This document shows, piece by piece, positions 33,389 to 41,706 of a stretch of 64,000 nucleotides of DNA; position 1 is the stretch's first letter, and each line of letters starts with the position of its first letter. Under the pieces are notes generated by a model. The model was not told the DNA's origin. It made no database searches and worked only from the letters and a program-made list of their open reading frames with translations. The position numbers were made by a program, and so were the translations under genes. Origin of the DNA: Sphingomonas sp. GTDB lineage: Bacteria; Pseudomonadota; Alphaproteobacteria; Sphingomonadales; Sphingomonadaceae. The stretch lies in contig QFPK01000002.1 of the NCBI GenBank assembly GCA_003248865.1, positions 62,001 to 126,000 on the forward strand, read 5' to 3'.

Positions 33389-33799
33389 TCAGAAGGCAAA
33401 CCCGGCCGGAACCGCGCGCATCGCGGCCTGCCACAGGCGGATGCGGTCGGTGGCCGGCAGCAGATCCTGCAGCAGGCCGTGGGCGCCGGCCTCGTCGCCG
33501 TCGGCGGCATGGGCCAGCAGGTCAAGGAAGGTGGCCTCGTCGGGCGCCAGCTGGCTGGCGCAGGGCGGGAAGGTGGTGAAGGCATCCGGCCAGGCGGTCA
33601 CCACGCCTTCCATCAGCGTGCAGAAGGCGGCCGTGGTGCTGCCCAGCAGGGCGGTCAGCACCGGTTTCGGGTTGCGCTGGTGCCGGGCCAGCATCACCCA
33701 CATGCGCGCCGCCTTCAATTGGATGCGGGCATCTTCGGGAAGGTTGGTGACGGGCGGCGGGGTGAAGCTGCGGATGGTGATGTCGGGACGCACGGGCAT
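33389..33799 (-). CDS. Small protein of unknown function (DUF6628-like), possibly iron-regulated
   Basis: A 136-aa soluble protein, rich in Ala and Leu, with an N-terminal MPVRPDITIRSFTPPP and a mid-protein PPCASQLAPDEATFLDLLA. By eye it resembles DUF6628, a small alphaproteobacterial family with a CPxxxxxE-type centre and no known function. The start is uncertain: AGGAG directly abuts the ATG at 33799, while the GTG at 33793 has ideal 6-nt spacing and an upstream TTG (33850) is also in frame. Two Fur-like boxes lie at 33804-33843, which suggests control by iron. Confidence 0.65.
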   Translation of the reverse strand: MPVRPDITIRSFTPPPVTNLPEDARIQLKAARMWVMLARHQRNPKPVLTALLGSTTAAFCTLMEGVVTAWPDAFTTFPPCASQLAPDEATFLDLLAHAADGDEAGAHGLLQDLLPATDRIRLWQAAMRAVPAGFAF

Positions 33800-33803
33800 C
33801 TCC

Positions 33804-33843
33804 TGCGAATGAGTCGCAGGAAAGTTATTGCGAATAATTTGCA
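33804..33843 (-). promoter_or_regulatory. Two tandem Fur-like boxes
   Basis: Each is a 7-1-7 inverted repeat with one mismatch: TGCGAAT-G-AGTCGCA (33804-33818) and TGCGAAT-A-ATTTGCA (33829-33843), centres 25 bp apart. The pattern TGCGAATnATTCGCA is the form of many proteobacterial Fur sites. They cover the promoter and ribosome-binding region of the gene at 33389-33799. Confidence 0.55.
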
Positions 33844-33853
33844 GAAACAAGCT

Positions 33854-34684
33854 CTATTCTGCGGACCCGATCACTTCTTTCGGACTGCCTGCCGCGGCAC
33901 GCCTCGTCAGCAGTTCGGTGCGGTAATGCCAGGCCGTCCGGCCGGATCGCCCGCCGCGCGCCAGCGCGAAGGCGATGGCGTCGCCTTCGTCCAGCGGCAG
34001 GCCTTCCGCGTCCAGATGGCGGCGCACCATGTCCAGCCAGGTCGCCTGGTCCGGCACATGGAATCCCAGGATCAGGCCGAAGCGGTCCACCAGCGCCAGC
34101 TGGTCGTCGGCGGCGTCTCGCGCGTGGCGGCTGTCCTCGGCGCTGCGCTCCACCAGATGGCGATGGTTGGAGGTGACCGCGAGGCGCACATTGGCGGGCC
34201 GCTCCGCGACTCCGCCGTCCAGCAGCGACCGCAGGATCCGCACCTGCGGATCGGAGGCCGTGAAGGCGAGATCGTCCACATACAGAAGGAAGGGCCGCCC
34301 GGCCGCTTCCAGCCGGGTGAACAGGGCGGGCAGGGTGTTGAGCGAATCCCCGGCCGCCTCCACCAGTGCCACGCCTTCGGCGGCGGCGACGGCGCGCACC
34401 AGCGCGGACTTGCCCATGCCCCGGCTGCCCCACAACAGCATGTCGTGGGAGGGTAGGCCGCGTCCCAGTGCCCCGATATTCTGTCTGAGCGCCGCGATCT
34501 GGCTGTCTGCGCCTGCAAAGCGGCTCAGCGGCAGCGCGTTCAGGCGCGGCACGGCCTGCAGCTGGCGCCCGTCCCAGCGGAACGCATTGCCTTCGGTCGC
34601 ATCCGCCTCCGGCGGGGGCGGGGGGGCCAGACGCTCAAGACTGTGGGCGATCTGCAACAACAGGGGCGCGATTTCGTTCGACAT
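33854..34684 (-). CDS. DUF815 AAA+ family ATP-binding protein
   Basis: A 276-aa P-loop ATPase of the DUF815 family. Walker A is GSRGMGKSALV (about residues 85-95), and the Walker B-like strand is FLLYVDDLAF. Family blocks LLDGGVAERPANVRLAVTSNHRHLV and DRFGLILGFHVPDQATWLDMV follow. The function of the family is unknown. In alphaproteobacteria it commonly sits beside yajC-secDF, as here, where it is divergent from yajC with a 102-bp shared promoter region. Confidence 0.9.
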   Translation of the reverse strand: MSNEIAPLLLQIAHSLERLAPPPPPEADATEGNAFRWDGRQLQAVPRLNALPLSRFAGADSQIAALRQNIGALGRGLPSHDMLLWGSRGMGKSALVRAVAAAEGVALVEAAGDSLNTLPALFTRLEAAGRPFLLYVDDLAFTASDPQVRILRSLLDGGVAERPANVRLAVTSNHRHLVERSAEDSRHARDAADDQLALVDRFGLILGFHVPDQATWLDMVRRHLDAEGLPLDEGDAIAFALARGGRSGRTAWHYRTELLTRRAAAGSPKEVIGSAE

Positions 34685-34786
34685 GGCTTGCCTCTAGCGC
34701 CAGCCATCCCATTTGAAAAACCGTCACCGCGCGTGTAAGCGCGGCCACTTGCGAATTTCCGTGATTGTGAAGAGGGTCTCTCCACC

Positions 34787-35140
34787 ATGTTCTCCACCCC
34801 TGCTTACGCCCAGGCTGCTGCCGGAGGCGCCGCGACCGGCGGCATCGGCTATATGCTGATGCAAATCCTGCCGCTGGTGGCGCTGTTCGGCATCTTCTGG
34901 TTCCTCATCATCCGCCCGCAGCAACAGAAGCTGAAGGCGCACCGCGCCATGGTGGACGGTGTGAAGAAGGGCGATGAAGTGGTGACCGGCGGTGGCCTGA
35001 TCGGCAAGGTCTCCAAGGTGACCGACAATGAAGTGGAAGTGGAACTGGCGCCGACCGTGAAGGTGCGCGCGCTGAAGGGCACGCTCTCCAGCGTGACCCC
35101 GCGCGGGGCGCCCGCTGCTGCCAACGACACCAAGGCCTGA
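34787..35140 (+). CDS. yajC: Preprotein translocase subunit YajC
   Basis: A 117-aa single-pass membrane protein associated with SecDF-YidC. The helix LPLVALFGIFWFLIIRPQQQKLKAH is the family signature, followed by a small basic cytoplasmic domain (KKGDEVVTGGGLIGKVSKVTDNEVEVEL). It is the first gene of the yajC-secD-secF operon, 10 bp before secD. Confidence 0.96.
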   Translation: MFSTPAYAQAAAGGAATGGIGYMLMQILPLVALFGIFWFLIIRPQQQKLKAHRAMVDGVKKGDEVVTGGGLIGKVSKVTDNEVEVELAPTVKVRALKGTLSSVTPRGAPAAANDTKA

Positions 35141-35150
35141 GTTTTCCCCT

Positions 35151-36743
35151 ATGCTTGATTTCCCGCCCTGGAAGGTCTGGGCCATCGCGCTGGCCGTGCT
35201 GGCGGCCGCGATCTTCGCAGCCCCCAACTTCCTCACCGAAGAGCAGGCACAAAGCCTGCCCAAGGGTGTCCCCAGCCAGCAGCTAAACCTGGGGCTGGAC
35301 CTTCGCGGCGGCAGCCACATCCTGCTGGAAGCCGACCCCGCCGACGTCCGCAAGGCCCGGCTGGAAGTGCTGGAGGAAGTGGTGCGCCAGGGCCTGCGCG
35401 AAGCCAATGGCGGCGCGATCCCCTATATGGATCTGTCGGTCGCCAACGGCGCCGTCAGCTTCACGGTGCGCAATGCCGGCGATGTGGACCGGGCGGTGGA
35501 AACCATGCGCGGCCTGTCGCAGCCGGTGGGGCAGCTTTCCGCCCAGCGCGACATCGAGGTGAATCTGGCCGATTCCACCCGGGTTTCGGTGCGCCCCTCG
35601 GCCGCCGGGATCAAGGCAGAGACCGATCGCGCCATGGCGCAGGCTGTGGAAGTGATCCGGCGCCGGATCGACGAGCTGGGCACGCGCGAACCCACCATCA
35701 TCCGCCAGGGCGAAACCCGGATCGTGGTGCAGGTGCCGGGCCTTCAGGAACCCGAGCAGCTGAAGGCGCTGCTGGGCAAGACCGCGAAGCTGGAATTCAA
35801 GCTGGTCGACACCGAAGCCGATATGGCGGAAGCCGCGCAGGGCCGCGCCCCCGCGGGCAGCCAGGTGGTGCCGAACGCCGACGGCGGCGTGCTGGTGGTG
35901 AAGCGCCGTGCGCTGATCACCGGGGATCAGCTGGTGGACAGCCAGCCGACCTTCCAGGAGGGCATGCCCGTCGTCTCGTTCCGCTTCGACGGCGTGGGCG
36001 GCAAGCGCTTCGCCAAGGCGACGCAGGAAAATGTCGGCAAGCCCTTCGCCATCATCCTCGACAATCAGGTGATTTCCGCACCGCGCATCAACGAGCCGAT
36101 CCTGGGCGGATCGGGCATCATCTCGGGCAATTTCACCACCGAAAGCGCCAACCAGCTGTCGATCCTGCTGCGCTCGGGCAAGCTGCCGGTGGAGCTGAAG
36201 GTGATCGAGGAACGCACCGTCGGCCCCGACCTCGGCGCGGATTCGATCCGGGCAGGTGCCATCGCCTCGGTGCTCGCCACCGTGCTGGTCGCGCTGTTCA
36301 TGCTCGTCACCTATGGCCGCTTCGGTGTCTATTCGGTGATCGCGCTGCTGCTGAACGCGCTGCTGATCTTTGCGGTGATGTCGGCGATCGGGGCAACCCT
36401 CACCCTGCCGGGCATCGCGGGCTTCGTGCTCACCATCGGCGCCGCGGTCGATGCCAATGTGCTCATCAACGAACGCATCCGGGAAGAGCTCAGACGCGGC
36501 AAGGCGCTCGTGCAGTCCATCGAGCTGGGCTACAAGGAAGCCTCGCGCGCCATCTTCGACGCCAACGTCACCAATGTGATCGCGGCCGTGATGATGTTCT
36601 GGTTCGGCTCCGGCCCGATCAAGGGCTTCGCCGTCGTGCTGATCATCGGCATCATCACCTCGGTGTTCACCGCCGTCACCGTCACCCGCCTCCTCGTCTC
36701 GCTGTGGCTGCGCCGGAAGCGCCCGCAGCAGCTGGTGCTGTAA
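35151..36743 (+). CDS. secD: Protein translocase subunit SecD
   Basis: A 530-aa RND-like membrane protein that uses the proton gradient to pull secreted proteins out of the SecYEG channel. One N-terminal helix is followed by a periplasmic domain (LGLDLRGGSHILLE, RRRIDELGTREPTIIRQG, FRFDGVGGKRFAKAT) and five C-terminal helices with the conserved GAAVDANVLINERIREELR. Length and motifs are normal for the short alphaproteobacterial form. It is followed 12 bp later by secF. Confidence 0.97.
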   Translation: MLDFPPWKVWAIALAVLAAAIFAAPNFLTEEQAQSLPKGVPSQQLNLGLDLRGGSHILLEADPADVRKARLEVLEEVVRQGLREANGGAIPYMDLSVANGAVSFTVRNAGDVDRAVETMRGLSQPVGQLSAQRDIEVNLADSTRVSVRPSAAGIKAETDRAMAQAVEVIRRRIDELGTREPTIIRQGETRIVVQVPGLQEPEQLKALLGKTAKLEFKLVDTEADMAEAAQGRAPAGSQVVPNADGGVLVVKRRALITGDQLVDSQPTFQEGMPVVSFRFDGVGGKRFAKATQENVGKPFAIILDNQVISAPRINEPILGGSGIISGNFTTESANQLSILLRSGKLPVELKVIEERTVGPDLGADSIRAGAIASVLATVLVALFMLVTYGRFGVYSVIALLLNALLIFAVMSAIGATLTLPGIAGFVLTIGAAVDANVLINERIREELRRGKALVQSIELGYKEASRAIFDANVTNVIAAVMMFWFGSGPIKGFAVVLIIGIITSVFTAVTVTRLLVSLWLRRKRPQQLVL

Positions 36744-36755
36744 GGATTTCGCGCC

Positions 36756-37730
36756 ATGCGCCTGCTGAAACTTGTTCCAGACAACACCAACATCCCGTTC
36801 CTGAAATGGCGCAATATCGCCATCTGGTTCTCCATCGCGCTGATCGTGGCCTCCATCGCGCTGGTCGCGATCCGGGGCCTGAACTTCGGGGTGGATTTCG
36901 CCGGCGGCCTGATGATCGAAGCCCGCTTCGAGAAGCCGGTTGAACTGGACGACCTGCGCGCAACAGTGAACGATGCCGGCGCCGGAGACGGCAATTTGCA
37001 GACCTTCGGGGATCCGCGCACCGTCGCCATCCGCCTGCCGCTGCCGGAAGGCGACGATGCCGCGGTGCAGGCCGTGGTGAAGCAGGTGCAGGCCAAGATC
37101 GAGGCCAGCAACCCCGACGTGGAATTCCGCCGGGTGGAAACGGTATCGGGCAAGGTCTCCAACGAACTGATCCGCGACGGCGCGCTGGCGATGGCGCTGG
37201 CGATGCTCGGCATCTCCATCTACATCTGGTTCCGCTTCGAATGGCAGTTCGGCGTCGGCGCCCTGTTCGCGCTGGTGCACGACGTGGCGCTGACGATGGG
37301 CTTCTTCGCGCTGACCCAGCTGGAGTTCGACCTGAACACGGTCGCCGCCCTCCTCACCATCATCGGCTATTCGCTGAACGATACCGTGGTCGTCTATGAC
37401 CGGATCCGGGAAAATCTGCGCAAATACCGCAAGATGGACATGGCGGAGATCCTGAACCTGTCCATCAACGAGACGCTGTCGCGCACCATCGTCACCTCGC
37501 TGTCGATGATCATCGCGCTGGGCACGCTGGTGCTGCTGGGTGGATCGGTGCTGTTCGGCTTCTCCGTCGCGATGCTGCTGGGCATCGGGATCGGCACCTT
37601 CTCGTCGATCTTCGTCTCGGCCCCGCTGCTGCTCTGGCTGGGCGTCACGCCGGACAGCTTCATCGCCCATGAAGCCACCGCCGAAGACCGGCTGAAGGCG
37701 AAGAAGGCCGACGAACGCGGCCGGGTGTGA
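36756..37730 (+). CDS. secF: Protein translocase subunit SecF
   Basis: A 324-aa partner of SecD with six helices. The start MRLLKLVPDNTNIPFLKWRN is followed by GLNFGVDFAGGLMIE and, in the core, LTIIGYSLNDTVVVYDRIREN, the signature helix, and LSRTIVTSLSMIIALGTLVLLGG. The C-terminal tail is charged (EDRLKAKKADERGRV). Cotranscribed with secD and the next gene. Confidence 0.97.
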   Translation: MRLLKLVPDNTNIPFLKWRNIAIWFSIALIVASIALVAIRGLNFGVDFAGGLMIEARFEKPVELDDLRATVNDAGAGDGNLQTFGDPRTVAIRLPLPEGDDAAVQAVVKQVQAKIEASNPDVEFRRVETVSGKVSNELIRDGALAMALAMLGISIYIWFRFEWQFGVGALFALVHDVALTMGFFALTQLEFDLNTVAALLTIIGYSLNDTVVVYDRIRENLRKYRKMDMAEILNLSINETLSRTIVTSLSMIIALGTLVLLGGSVLFGFSVAMLLGIGIGTFSSIFVSAPLLLWLGVTPDSFIAHEATAEDRLKAKKADERGRV

Positions 37731-37740
37731 CGGGCCAGAG

Positions 37741-38094
37741 ATGACTGGCCTCCGCATGCAACCCGGCGCCTCCCGCATTGAGGGGCGCACGGCAGACGGC
37801 TGGGTGGTCGAGGGGCGGCTCTATCGCCCCGCCATGCTGATCACGGCCGTCTTCGCAGGCACGCTGCCCCGGCTGGACTTCGCGGCGCTGGAAACAGTGC
37901 AACTGCCCGACCTCGCCGATGTCGAACTGCTGCTGCTCGGCACCGGCGACAGCCTGCGCCGCCCGCCCACCGCCTTCGCGCAAGCGCTGCGCCCGCGCGG
38001 CTGGCGCGTGGAGCCGATGGACAGCGCATCCGCCGCGCGGACCTTCAACGTGCTGGCGGCCGAGGAACGGCTGGTGGGCGCGCTGATCCTCTGA
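37741..38094 (+). CDS. Mth938-like domain protein (DUF498)
   Basis: A 117-aa protein of the Mth938/NDUFAF3-like fold. Visible blocks are GRTADGWVVEGRLYRPAMLI, VELLLLGTGDSLRRPP and the C-terminal NVLAAEERLVGALIL. Its biochemical role in bacteria is unknown; eukaryotic relatives help assemble respiratory complex I. It follows secF by 10 bp, an association common in alphaproteobacteria. Repeat copy E separates its stop from the convergent nitronate monooxygenase gene. Confidence 0.88.
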   Translation: MTGLRMQPGASRIEGRTADGWVVEGRLYRPAMLITAVFAGTLPRLDFAALETVQLPDLADVELLLLGTGDSLRRPPTAFAQALRPRGWRVEPMDSASAARTFNVLAAEERLVGALIL

Positions 38095-38107
38095 GCTGGC
38101 GTTGCGG

Positions 38108-38375
38108 TTGAGGGGGCCCTGCCCCCTCAAACTCCCCCGTCCCCACCCCATGAACAAGTTCATGGGGACCCCGGGGCAGGAGCCCGTGGCCCCTGCACCC
38201 ACCTGAGCAGGTCAATCGCCGAGGCTGTACTGACGCCAAGGTTTACTGCCTGCGGCTCCAGCCAGTTCCATCGCCGCAGGCAATCAAACAGCTTCACGCA
38301 CGCAACATCAGAGTAGCGCACAACGCCAACTTAGAGGGTGCAGGGAAATCATTTCCCTGCCCGCCGGAGGCAAAA
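38108..38375 (-). repeat. Multi-hairpin 3'-end repeat, copy E, with an inserted palindrome
   Basis: Reverse-strand copy, 268 bp. H1 is at 38340-38360 (perfect) and H2 at 38247-38282 (10-bp arms). Between H3 and H4 it carries about 35 extra bp (38140-38175) containing the perfect 10-bp inverted repeat CCCCATGAAC/GTTCATGGGG (38146-38167), absent from the other five copies. It starts 6 bp after the stop of the nitronate monooxygenase gene and ends 14 bp from the convergent Mth938 stop. Confidence 0.86.
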
Positions 38376-38381
38376 GACGGC

Positions 38382-39350
38382 TTACTCAGCCGCCAGCGCC
38401 GCCGAACTCTCACCGGCGATCCGCGTCTTGGCGGCCGCATATTCGCGCTTCAGCCTGCCGATCAGTTCGGCGGCCGGCAGCACCGACTTGATGGCCCCGA
38501 TGCCCTGGCCCGAGCCCCAGATGTCGCGCCAGGCCTTGGCGTCGGTGTTGCCGCCCGAGCCGAAGTTCATGGTGCTGTAGTCGCCCTTGGGCAGATTGTC
38601 CGGGTCCAGCCCGGCGGCCACGATGGAGGGGCGCAGATAATTGCCGGACACGCCGGTGAAGAGGTCGGAATAGACGATGTCAGAGGCCGCGCCGTCCACG
38701 ATGGCCTGCTTGTAGCGCTCGTCGGCGCGGGCTTCGGTGGTGGCGATGAAGGCGGAGCCCGCGTAGCCGAAGTCGGCGCCCAGCGCTTCCGCGGCGAGGA
38801 TGGCGTTGCCGGTGCCGATCGCGCCCGAAAGCGCCAGCGGACCGTCGAACCATTCGCGGATTTCGGAGATGAGGGCGAAGGGGCTGAGTGTGCCGGCATG
38901 GCCGCCGGCGCCGGCGGCGACGGCGATGATGCCGTCCGCGCCTTTCTCGATCGCCTTCTTCGCGAACTTGTTGTTGATCACGTCGTGCAGAACCACACCG
39001 CCATAGCTGTGGATGGCGGCGTTCACATCCTCGCGCGCGCCCAGCGAGGTGATGACGACGGGCACCTTGTATTTCACCACCAACTCCAGGTCGGCCATCA
39101 GCCGGTCGGTGGATTTGTGCACGATCAGGTTCACGGCATAGGGCGCGTCATCCGGCCCCAGTTCGGTGGAGAGGCGCTGCAGCCATTCCTCGAACTGCGG
39201 CAGCGGCCGGGCGTTCAGGCTGGGGAAGCTGCCGATCACGCCCGCCTTGCACTGGGCGATCACCAGATCCGGGTTTGAGATGATGAACAGCGGCGAGCCG
39301 ATCAGCGGCAGCTGCATATGGGCCTTCAGCTTCGCGGTGATCGGATTCAT
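38382..39350 (-). CDS. Nitronate monooxygenase family flavoprotein
   Basis: A 322-aa FMN-dependent TIM-barrel enzyme that oxidises nitronates to carbonyls and nitrite. The N-terminal LPLIGSPLFIISNPDLVIAQ, the PYAVNLIVH block, VVITSLGAREDVNAAIHSYGG and the FMN-phosphate loop VAAGAGGHAG are typical, followed by LSGAIGTGNAILAAEALGADF. The related enoyl-reductase FabK has the same fold, so the assignment rests on motif details. It is the last gene of a three-gene unit with the ferredoxin reductase and isoaspartyl peptidase. Confidence 0.87.
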   Translation of the reverse strand: MNPITAKLKAHMQLPLIGSPLFIISNPDLVIAQCKAGVIGSFPSLNARPLPQFEEWLQRLSTELGPDDAPYAVNLIVHKSTDRLMADLELVVKYKVPVVITSLGAREDVNAAIHSYGGVVLHDVINNKFAKKAIEKGADGIIAVAAGAGGHAGTLSPFALISEIREWFDGPLALSGAIGTGNAILAAEALGADFGYAGSAFIATTEARADERYKQAIVDGAASDIVYSDLFTGVSGNYLRPSIVAAGLDPDNLPKGDYSTMNFGSGGNTDAKAWRDIWGSGQGIGAIKSVLPAAELIGRLKREYAAAKTRIAGESSAALAAE

Positions 39351-39356
39351 TCGCCT

Positions 39357-40565
39357 TTATCCTTCCATCTGCTTCAGGGGTGTCGCGGTGTCTGCCAGCA
39401 GCGCGGGCGATATCCGCGCGCCGCGTTCCACCAGAGCCTTGCCCTGCACATAATCTCTGGGCGCGTTGATGCAGTCCAGCGCGATCACTGCGCCAGCCCT
39501 CAGATAGACGAGGGACCAGCCGCCAACTGTCGGATCGCCGCGCACCACCGTTTCATCATGTCCCAGCGACAGGCCGACGGTCTGCAGCTTCAGATCATAT
39601 TGGTTGGACCAGAACCAGGGGCAGGCATCATAGGGCTTGGCGGTGTCGCCCTGCACGATGTGCGCGGCCGCCGCCTTGGCCATGTCCACGGCGTTCTGCA
39701 CCGATTCCAGCCGGATGGTGCCGCCGCCCGCAAAGCGGTTGGGATGGGCGGCGCAATCGCCGATGGCATAGATGTCGGGCAGGCCGGTGCGGCAGTGCGC
39801 ATCCACCAGCACGGTTTCCAGCCCCAGCGGCGCCACGGAGGGGACGAGGCCGATCCCCACGATCACCAGATCGGCCGGCAGAAGCCGGCCATCGGCAAGC
39901 CGAACGCCCGTCACGCGATGCTCGCCTACCAGCGCCGCCACCTGCGCGTCCAGCAGGATGGTCACGCCATGGGCTTCATGTGCACCCTTGTAAAAATCCG
40001 ACACGGCAGGCCCCGCGACGCGAGCCAGCAGCCGGGTCTGCGCTTCCACCACGGTCACCTGCTTGCCCTGCTTCACCAGCACGGCCGCGGCCTCCAGCCC
40101 GACATAGCCGCCGCCCACGATCACGATACGTTCGGCGGTGTGCAGGTCCGCGCGGAGATCATCGTCGTCATGCCGGGTGCGGATGCTGTGCACACCGCCC
40201 AGCCCGGCTCCGGCGCAGCTCAATTGGCGGGCGTGGCCGCCGGCGGCCCAGATCAGCTTGCCGAAGGCGAACAGCCGCCCATCGTCGGCGGTCGCCACGC
40301 CGCGATCCACATGGGTGATGCGCGTGGAGGTGAGGATGCGGATCTCGCGTTCGGCCCAGAAGGCAGGCGGGCGCAGCAGCAGCCGGTCCGCGGTACGCTC
40401 ACCGGCCAGATAATCCTTGGACAGCGGCGGCCGTTCATAGGGCAGGTCCTGCTCCTCGCCGACCATGGTGATATGGCCGGTGAAGCCCTCCTGCCGAAGC
40501 GAGATGGCGGCCTGTGCCCCGGCCTGGCCGGTGCCGACGATCAGGATGTCGGTTTCGTTCGTCAT
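39357..40565 (-). CDS. FAD-dependent ferredoxin reductase
   Basis: A 402-aa reductase of the putidaredoxin/rhodocoxin reductase type that passes electrons from NAD(P)H to a [2Fe-2S] ferredoxin. The FAD-binding motif is ILIVGTGQAGAQAA at the N-terminus. ERPPLSKDYL, the NAD-binding IVIVGGGYVGLEAAAVL and the second FAD block DIYAIGDCAAHPN follow. No ferredoxin or P450 gene is adjacent. It overlaps the isoaspartyl peptidase gene by 4 bp and ends 6 bp before the nitronate monooxygenase start. Confidence 0.9.
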   Translation of the reverse strand: MTNETDILIVGTGQAGAQAAISLRQEGFTGHITMVGEEQDLPYERPPLSKDYLAGERTADRLLLRPPAFWAEREIRILTSTRITHVDRGVATADDGRLFAFGKLIWAAGGHARQLSCAGAGLGGVHSIRTRHDDDDLRADLHTAERIVIVGGGYVGLEAAAVLVKQGKQVTVVEAQTRLLARVAGPAVSDFYKGAHEAHGVTILLDAQVAALVGEHRVTGVRLADGRLLPADLVIVGIGLVPSVAPLGLETVLVDAHCRTGLPDIYAIGDCAAHPNRFAGGGTIRLESVQNAVDMAKAAAAHIVQGDTAKPYDACPWFWSNQYDLKLQTVGLSLGHDETVVRGDPTVGGWSLVYLRAGAVIALDCINAPRDYVQGKALVERGARISPALLADTATPLKQMEG

Positions 40566-41539
40566 TCGTCGCGATACACCTTGATTTCCGGGGAGAGGGT
40601 GGCGCTGGCGCGGGCGCGGTACATGCCGGCGGAGTTGAAGCTGAACAGGCCGTCTCCGGCCTGACCCATCACGATCACGCCGCCGTCGCCGCCCAGCCGT
40701 TTCACTTCAATGAGGGTGTCGTCGGCCGCCTTCTGCAGCTTCTGCCGGCCGAATCGGGCGGCGTCGCAGATGCGGGCGGCGGCGCGCACGCGAATGAAGA
40801 CCTCGCCGGTGCCGGTCGCGGAAACGGCGCCGCAGCCATTGTCGGCCAGCGTGCCCGCGCCGATCACGGGGGTGTCGCCCACCCGGCCCGGCGCCTTGCC
40901 CGTCAGCCCCCCGGTGGAGGTGGCGGCGGCCAGATTGCCGTTCGCATCCCGGGCGACCGCGCCCACCGTGCCCATCCGATATACGGGCGGCAGCGATGCG
41001 CCCTGGTTGCGCATGCGCAGGTCCTGCAGCTGCCTGCGCCGCCGCTCTGTCATGAAGAAGCTGTTGGGCACCTGCGCCAGCCCCTGTTCGCGGGCATATT
41101 CATCGGTTGCAGCCCCGGCGAGGAACACATGAGGGCCGTTCGCCATCAGGGTGCGGGCCAGCCCGACCGGGCTTTGCGTGTTCTTCACGCCCGTCACCGC
41201 GCCGCTTTTCAGGCTCGCGCCGTCCATCACGGCGGCGTCCAGCTCGATGGTGCCGGCCGATGTGAAGACGGCACCCACGCCCGCGTTGAACCAGGGCGAG
41301 GCCTCCAGCACGGAAACGGTCGCGACGACCGCATCGGTGGCGGACCCGCCGGCTTTCAGGATCGCGCTGCCGGCTTCCAGCGCCTTCGCAAGATCGGCCC
41401 GGATGGCGGCATCGTCGGCAGCGGGAAGCGAGGCGCGCTCGATCACGCCTGCGCCGCCGTGAAGGGCGATGGCCCAGTCGGCGGCCGGGGCAGGGGTAGC
41501 AAACAGCGCTGCGGCAACGATGGCCGGAATCCTCCACAT
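40562..41539 (-). CDS. Isoaspartyl peptidase/L-asparaginase (Ntn-hydrolase), exported
   Basis: A 325-aa self-cleaving N-terminal-nucleophile hydrolase that removes isoaspartyl residues or deaminates asparagine. The signal peptide starts MWRIPAIVAAALFATPAPA. The mature chain opens ALHGGAGVIERASLP, and the autocleavage site is RMGTVGAVARDANGNLAAATSTGG with Thr as nucleophile. GRVGDTPVIGAGTLADNGCGAVSATGTGE forms the substrate pocket. ATG 41539 was chosen for the signal peptide; the frame is open further upstream without homology. Confidence 0.92.
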   Translation of the reverse strand: MWRIPAIVAAALFATPAPAADWAIALHGGAGVIERASLPAADDAAIRADLAKALEAGSAILKAGGSATDAVVATVSVLEASPWFNAGVGAVFTSAGTIELDAAVMDGASLKSGAVTGVKNTQSPVGLARTLMANGPHVFLAGAATDEYAREQGLAQVPNSFFMTERRRRQLQDLRMRNQGASLPPVYRMGTVGAVARDANGNLAAATSTGGLTGKAPGRVGDTPVIGAGTLADNGCGAVSATGTGEVFIRVRAAARICDAARFGRQKLQKAADDTLIEVKRLGGDGGVIVMGQAGDGLFSFNSAGMYRARASATLSPEIKVYRDE

Positions 41540-41706
41540 GAGAAGAGCGCATAGCGACAATATCGGGTGTCCGCAAAGCACCGATTGGAGGCAGTGTGAC
41601 GACACATCATCCTGAAGCTGAGCTTTGTGACACACAAGCTGAGCCAAGCTTTGACAGATGCGATGCAACGGTTCAGCTTCGAATTCCAACAACAGGAGCA
41701 AGCACC

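Noticed and set aside
35283..37790. Long minus-strand open frame opposite secD and secF
   Set aside because: Antisense to conserved Sec genes; His/Gln/Asp-rich shadow sequence.
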